From an uncultured Clostridia bacterium (GTDB lineage Bacteria > Bacillota > Clostridia > Lachnospirales > Lachnospiraceae), in the NCBI GenBank assembly GCA_946186175.1, contig CAMHMG010000106.1, forward strand, positions 1 through 10,297: a stretch of 10,297 nucleotides of DNA, read 5' to 3'. Positions within the stretch are counted from its first letter, which is position 1. Each line of letters opens with the position of its first letter. The translations under genes and the position numbers were made by a program. The notes beneath the pieces are model-generated. The model was not told where the DNA came from, did no database searches, and saw only the letters and a list, made by a program, of their open reading frames with translations. This document shows, piece after piece, positions 6,519 through 10,297 of the stretch.

Positions 6519-7451
6519 GTGAAAGATGAGATTAAGGGTATGAAAAGAGAGTTAGTAACTGAGGACGGAATAAAGTATAAAAAGCATTTAATGAGTAAAA
6601 AAGACAAAAAGAATTCCATACTGTATATGTTGGCAAGTCTGATAGGCGTGCTGGTGTTCTTTATATTACCGTTTTGTGTGGTCATATATTATGCTTTTGT
6701 GGATAATCCGATTAATCATCAGTTTGTGGGGTTTGAAAATTTTGTCCGTATAATACAGAATTCATCTTTCAGGCAGGCGGCAAAAAACACTGCAACATTT
6801 TCTCTTGTTGCAGTGCCGCTGGCGGTTATTCTATCTATGGTAATGGCGATGATACTTGAAGAAAACATACCGATGAAGAGCCAGTTCCGTACGTTTTTCT
6901 TAAGTCCTATGATGGTGCCTGTTGCATCGATTGTGTTGATATGGCAGGTGTTATTTGATTATAACGGAGCAATCAATGAGGTTGTGAAGAGCCTTGACGG
7001 CGCTCCCATTGATTGGTTCAAATCTGACTATAGTCAGATAATTATTGTTGTTTTGTTTCTATGGAAAAATCTTGGATATAATATGATCTTATTCATGTCA
7101 GCACTTAATGCTATCCCCAAAGATGTGTTGGAAGTGGCGGTGTTGGAAAGTGCAAGTGAATGGCAGATTTTCAGATATATTAAATTAAGATATCTTTCGT
7201 CGACAATTCTGTTTGTTGCGATATTATCTCTCATTAATTCCTTTAAAGTATTCAGAGAAGTTTATCTTCTTACGGGAGACTATCCATATGATTCGCTTTA
7301 TATGCTGCAGCATTTTATGAATAATACTTTCAGATCCCTTGATTATCAGAAGTTATCTTCTGCAGCGATCATAATGGGTATTGTTATGTGTATAGTAATC
7401 GGATTCCTGTTCTTTGCGGAGGATCGTTACGGAAAGGATGTGGAAGGCTGA
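6519..7451 (+). CDS. ABC sugar importer permease, MalF/LplB-like (CUT1)
   Basis: Predicted 310-aa inner-membrane subunit of a binding-protein-dependent ABC importer that forms the translocation channel with the next gene product. Translation most likely starts at GTG 6519: AGGA (6505-6508) lies 10 nt upstream, and an in-frame TGA at 6510-6512 blocks any earlier start. ATG 6540 and ATG 6591 are alternatives; the latter gives MSKKDKKNS, a common beginning for this family. Six membrane segments lie at about 34-59, 93-113, 126-146, 173-196, 227-241 and 280-300. The cytoplasmic EAA loop that contacts the ATPase is at about 205-226 (EVAVLESASEWQIFRYI), with the usual DGA replaced by ESA. The gene follows SBP copy 3 by 32 nt and overlaps the second permease by one base. 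Family assignment is firm; substrate is unknown. Confidence 0.92.
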   Translation: MKDEIKGMKRELVTEDGIKYKKHLMSKKDKKNSILYMLASLIGVLVFFILPFCVVIYYAFVDNPINHQFVGFENFVRIIQNSSFRQAAKNTATFSLVAVPLAVILSMVMAMILEENIPMKSQFRTFFLSPMMVPVASIVLIWQVLFDYNGAINEVVKSLDGAPIDWFKSDYSQIIIVVLFLWKNLGYNMILFMSALNAIPKDVLEVAVLESASEWQIFRYIKLRYLSSTILFVAILSLINSFKVFREVYLLTGDYPYDSLYMLQHFMNNTFRSLDYQKLSSAAIIMGIVMCIVIGFLFFAEDRYGKDVEG

Positions 7452-8593
7452 TGAAAAAATATAATAAAATGAAAAAGACTGATGATGGAAACATAGAGAA
7501 TAATATGCAGAAATTATCAGATAAGATAGATAGCTCGGAGAGTTTAAATGAGCCGGTACAGATTAAAAAGAAGGCTGAGAAAGAAAATAGTGATGAGCCC
7601 GAAAATTCCGAAGAGTCTGACGGATTTGACTGGGACGACCAGTTTGGAGTAAATAATCATAAAAACAAACACAAGGAATGGCGGGTAAGAAATGCCAGGA
7701 AAGTGCATGTTTTTAAGAAGATTATTTTGACCGCAATCGCCGCAATATTTGCGATATCGTTTCTTCTTCCGACAATTTTGACCATGGCTAATTCTTTTAT
7801 GTCGTCGGCAGAGATTTCCTCTAATTACGGCGTAATATTCAATAAATACCAAGAGTCGGAATATGGGGAAAAGAATACTGATTTTATATCAGAGAAGGTT
7901 AATCTTAAACTAATACCGGATATGGTTGATTTCTCTCAGTATTCATCGGTATTATTTAAGAGTCCGGAATATTTGTTGAAGTTCTGGAATTCGGTAATTC
8001 TTGTACTTCCGATAATGATCTTACAGATAGCTGTTGCACTTGGTGCTTCCTACAGCTTTATGAGATTTCGGACTAAGCGGCGGGAAGTATTGTTTTTTAT
8101 GTATGTCGCTGTTATGTTGATGCCCTTTCAGGTGACACTGGTTCCTAATTATATAGTGGCTGATTGGCTGCACATCTTAGATACAAGGTGGTCGATCATT
8201 TTGCCGGGAATATTTGCTCCATTTAGTGTGTATTTGCTTACAAAATTCATGAGAAGGATTCCAAATTCGCTTATCGAGGCGGCACAGCTTGACGGTGCAA
8301 GTGAGTGGCAGATCTTTTCTAAGATATGCGTTCCTCTTTGTAAGGGACCTATAGCATCTGTTGCGATACTTGTTTTTATAGATTATTGGAATATGGTAGA
8401 ACAGCCTCTCATAATGCTGTCAGATGCAGATAAACATCCGCTTTCCGTATTCCTGTCAAAGATTAATACAGGTGAGGTCGGGCTGGCATTTGCAGTAGCT
8501 ACGATATATATGGTACCGACGATTCTTATATTCCTGTATGGAGAAGAATATCTTGTGGAAGGAATCTCGTATTCAGGAAGTGTTAAGGGATGA
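7451..8593 (+). CDS. ABC sugar importer permease, MalG-like (CUT1), with acidic N-terminal extension
   Basis: Predicted 380-aa partner permease. The start is ATG 7451, overlapping the upstream TGA as TGATG, which implies translational coupling; GGAAGG (7442-7447) is close upstream. The frame is open back to 7388, but that start would overlap the first permease by 64 nt and has no support. Residues 1-85 are a hydrophilic extension rich in Lys, Glu, Asp and Ser, not usual for MalG-type proteins, which normally enter the membrane within ~15-30 residues. Membrane segments lie at about 90-112, 182-203, 212-231, 247-266, 301-318 and 345-363, with a long external loop (113-180) between the first two. 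A canonical EAA loop is at 276-298 (EAAQLDGASEWQIFSKI), and the end YLVEGISYSGSVKG is typical of the family. No cognate ATPase gene is in the window, so an unlinked MsmX/MalK-type protein is probably shared. Confidence 0.92.
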   Translation: MKKYNKMKKTDDGNIENNMQKLSDKIDSSESLNEPVQIKKKAEKENSDEPENSEESDGFDWDDQFGVNNHKNKHKEWRVRNARKVHVFKKIILTAIAAIFAISFLLPTILTMANSFMSSAEISSNYGVIFNKYQESEYGEKNTDFISEKVNLKLIPDMVDFSQYSSVLFKSPEYLLKFWNSVILVLPIMILQIAVALGASYSFMRFRTKRREVLFFMYVAVMLMPFQVTLVPNYIVADWLHILDTRWSIILPGIFAPFSVYLLTKFMRRIPNSLIEAAQLDGASEWQIFSKICVPLCKGPIASVAILVFIDYWNMVEQPLIMLSDADKHPLSVFLSKINTGEVGLAFAVATIYMVPTILIFLYGEEYLVEGISYSGSVKG

Positions 8594-8606
8594 TAAGGAG
8601 GAAGAA

Positions 8607-10244
8607 ATGCAAGGATCAAAACGTAAAAAATTAATCAAAAAGGTTGCAACGATCTTCATTGTTGTTCTGTTGCTCCTCACATTTTTCTCAAATACAATTA
8701 TGAATTATTCTCTTCCGGAGGTTGCAACTGAGCCGGTTTCATCAGGAACTGTGTCTAGTAAGGTTCGCGGTCAGGGAACGGTTGAGACTAATTCGGAAAA
8801 TGATGTCACAGTCAGCGGTAGCCGTAAAGTCAAAGAGGTCAAGGTGGCAGCCGGTGATGAAGTGAAAAAGGGAGATGTATTATTCACCTTTGAAGAAGGA
8901 GAGAATACAGAACTGGATGAGGCAGAGAAGAATCTGGAAAATCTGGAGCTTTCTTATGCAAAATCACTTCTTAAGTTAGGTCCTGATTATACAGATGATA
9001 ATATAGGAATTAAGGATGCAAAAGAAGATCTTCAGAAAGCAATTGATGCTCAGGAGAAGGCTGTTAAGAATAACAAGGATTTAAAGGCAGCAAAGAAAGC
9101 ATTGGATCAGACAAAGAAGGATATTGATGCGACTCAGACCAAGATCAATGATCTTCAAAGCAGAGTAGATGCTTATACAGAAGTTGGAGACTATGATACC
9201 ATTAATTCACAGCTTGCAGATGATGAGAAAGCACTTAAACGTTTGAAGGAGGACCTTGCCATTGCCAAGGAAAATGGCGAGGATACATTGCAGTTAGACA
9301 GAGATATTGAGGATAGAGAAGCTGCGATAGACAAGGAAAAGAAATTGCTTGAAACGCTTAAATCAAGCAAATCAGTAAGCGATGAATTAAAGACAGCTAA
9401 GGCAACACTCGATTCACTTACAAAAACACAGGAAGCTCAGGAAGCAAAGGTTACAGAGCTGTCCGCAGCCGGAACGTTAGAAGATGCCAAAACGACAGTT
9501 TCCGAAAAGAAAAAGGCTCTGGAAGCATTGGTTCGTGCTCTTGATAAGAGGAAAGAAGAGGATGCACTTGCTGCAAAATCAGAGGCAATGGATAATGAGG
9601 CTGCTGTCAAAGAGATAGATGATCAGAAGGAAAAGCTTGATAAACTTAAAAAGAGTGATGATCTCACAGAGGTCAAGGCTTCTGAGGATGGAGTTGTCGC
9701 AGAGGTTACTGCCAAAGAAGGTGATACAGTTACCCCTGATGCACCGCTTGCAAAGCTTCAGCTTAAGGATAGCGGATATATTGTTAAGGCCACTATAACA
9801 AAGGCACAGAGCAAGCTAATAAGAGTTGGTGACGAGGCCAAAATAGAGAATATATGGGACGACAGTGTTTCTTCTACTGTTAAAAATATAAGTGTAGATA
9901 CTGAAAATCCTAATCAGAATATGATCGTAACATTTGAAGTAAAGGGTGATGTTTCTGTCGGACAGACTCTTGCATTTTCGGTTGGTGAGAAAAAGAACAG
10001 ATATGATGCTGTCGTGCCGAACAATGCAATAAGAGAGGACAGTAAGGGCAAGTTTGTTCTTGTGCTTAAGGTTAAGGGTACACCGCTTGGTAACAGATAT
10101 ACAGTAAAACGTGCAGATGTTGAGGTTCAGGCGTCAGATGATTCTTCTTCGGGAGTTACCGGCGGAGTCTACGAATATGATGATGTAATAACCAATTCAT
10201 CCAAGCCGTTAGAAAATGGTATGCAGGTACGACTTGTGCAGTAA
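8607..10244 (+). CDS. Membrane-fusion/adaptor protein, MacA-YknX-HlyD type
   Basis: Predicted 545-aa adaptor anchored in the cytoplasmic membrane, of the family that partners ABC exporters such as MacB or YknYZ. AAGGAGG (8595-8601) lies 5 nt before ATG 8607; the frame extends upstream to 8538 but overlaps the permease there. Layout: basic start and membrane anchor about 8-30; first half of a lipoyl/biotinyl-like domain about 58-95 (GSRKVKEVKVAAGDEVKKGD); long alpha-helical coiled coil about 100-350 rich in Lys, Glu, Asp and Ala; second lipoyl half 353-385 (ASEDGVVAEVTAKEGDTV); beta-barrel region about 389-460; and a membrane-proximal region with VVPNNAIRED near 470. The coiled coil of ~250 residues is long for a MacA-like protein. 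It lies 13 nt after the permease genes and appears to share their operon. A MacB-like ATPase/permease is expected just past the window edge, but nothing here proves it. Confidence 0.88.
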   Translation: MQGSKRKKLIKKVATIFIVVLLLLTFFSNTIMNYSLPEVATEPVSSGTVSSKVRGQGTVETNSENDVTVSGSRKVKEVKVAAGDEVKKGDVLFTFEEGENTELDEAEKNLENLELSYAKSLLKLGPDYTDDNIGIKDAKEDLQKAIDAQEKAVKNNKDLKAAKKALDQTKKDIDATQTKINDLQSRVDAYTEVGDYDTINSQLADDEKALKRLKEDLAIAKENGEDTLQLDRDIEDREAAIDKEKKLLETLKSSKSVSDELKTAKATLDSLTKTQEAQEAKVTELSAAGTLEDAKTTVSEKKKALEALVRALDKRKEEDALAAKSEAMDNEAAVKEIDDQKEKLDKLKKSDDLTEVKASEDGVVAEVTAKEGDTVTPDAPLAKLQLKDSGYIVKATITKAQSKLIRVGDEAKIENIWDDSVSSTVKNISVDTENPNQNMIVTFEVKGDVSVGQTLAFSVGEKKNRYDAVVPNNAIREDSKGKFVLVLKVKGTPLGNRYTVKRADVEVQASDDSSSGVTGGVYEYDDVITNSSKPLENGMQVRLVQ

Positions 10245-10297
10245 ATTCGGGTTTGTACGCGAAACTCTTATATATTTTTCAGCGTATGCAAATACCT

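Noticed and set aside
7388..7450. Upstream extension of the MalG-like permease frame
   Set aside because: It overlaps the first permease gene, has no ribosome binding site, and the TGATG junction at 7449-7453 gives a better start.
10252..10292. Hairpin downstream of the fusion-protein gene (TTTGTACGC with GCGTA-TG-CAAA)
   Set aside because: The stem has a two-base bulge, the loop is about 21 nt, and the T-rich run lies inside the loop instead of after the stem. It is not a normal terminator, and the window ends too soon to judge another role.

Overview
The window is AT-rich DNA from a low-G+C Gram-positive anaerobe, most likely a Lachnospiraceae-type Clostridia (Butyrivibrio/Roseburia/Eubacterium relatives). 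This rests on strong AAGGAGG ribosome binding sites, lipoprotein signal peptides ending in LTAC, large lipoprotein solute-binding proteins (SBPs) carrying an extra N-terminal domain, and a membrane-fusion protein in an organism with no sign of an outer membrane. The assignment is by style, not by a database match. All genes are on the + strand. No RNA gene, CRISPR array, phage gene or insertion sequence is visible.

Positions 1-3827 hold two altered copies of a lipoprotein SBP. Copy 1 (122-1450) lacks about 310 residues in frame: the whole propeller-like domain and the first ~50 residues of the binding domain. Copy 2 (1566-3827) has the full architecture but is cut by an in-frame TAA at 2880-2882. 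Copy 3 (3988-6486, 832 aa) is intact: signal peptide and lipobox, an acidic Ser/Thr/Glu/Asp-rich insert, about six propeller-like beta repeats, then a family 1 (carbohydrate type) SBP domain.

Positions 6519-8593 encode the two inner-membrane permeases of a CUT1-type sugar importer (MalF-like and MalG-like), each with an EAA loop. The second has an unusual ~85-residue acidic N-terminal cytoplasmic extension. Thirteen bases later (8607-10244) comes a MacA/YknX/HlyD-type membrane-fusion protein with a long coiled coil, normally a partner of an ABC exporter. Copy 3, both permeases and the fusion protein are tightly spaced (32 nt, 1-nt overlap, 13 nt) and look like one operon. No ATPase lies in the window, so the importer must borrow one (MsmX-like) or use one encoded outside it.

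Copies 1 and 3 share a distinctive promoter: CTTA(A/C)G hexamers in roughly helical register, then exactly 37 nt, then an identical extended -10 (TGTTATACTGCC) with no recognisable -35 box. This looks like an activator-dependent promoter, plausibly for a LytTR-type or similar response regulator. Copy 2 lacks the array. The most interesting points are this shared promoter architecture, the opposite domain losses in copies 1 and 2, and the joining of an importer operon to an exporter adaptor.
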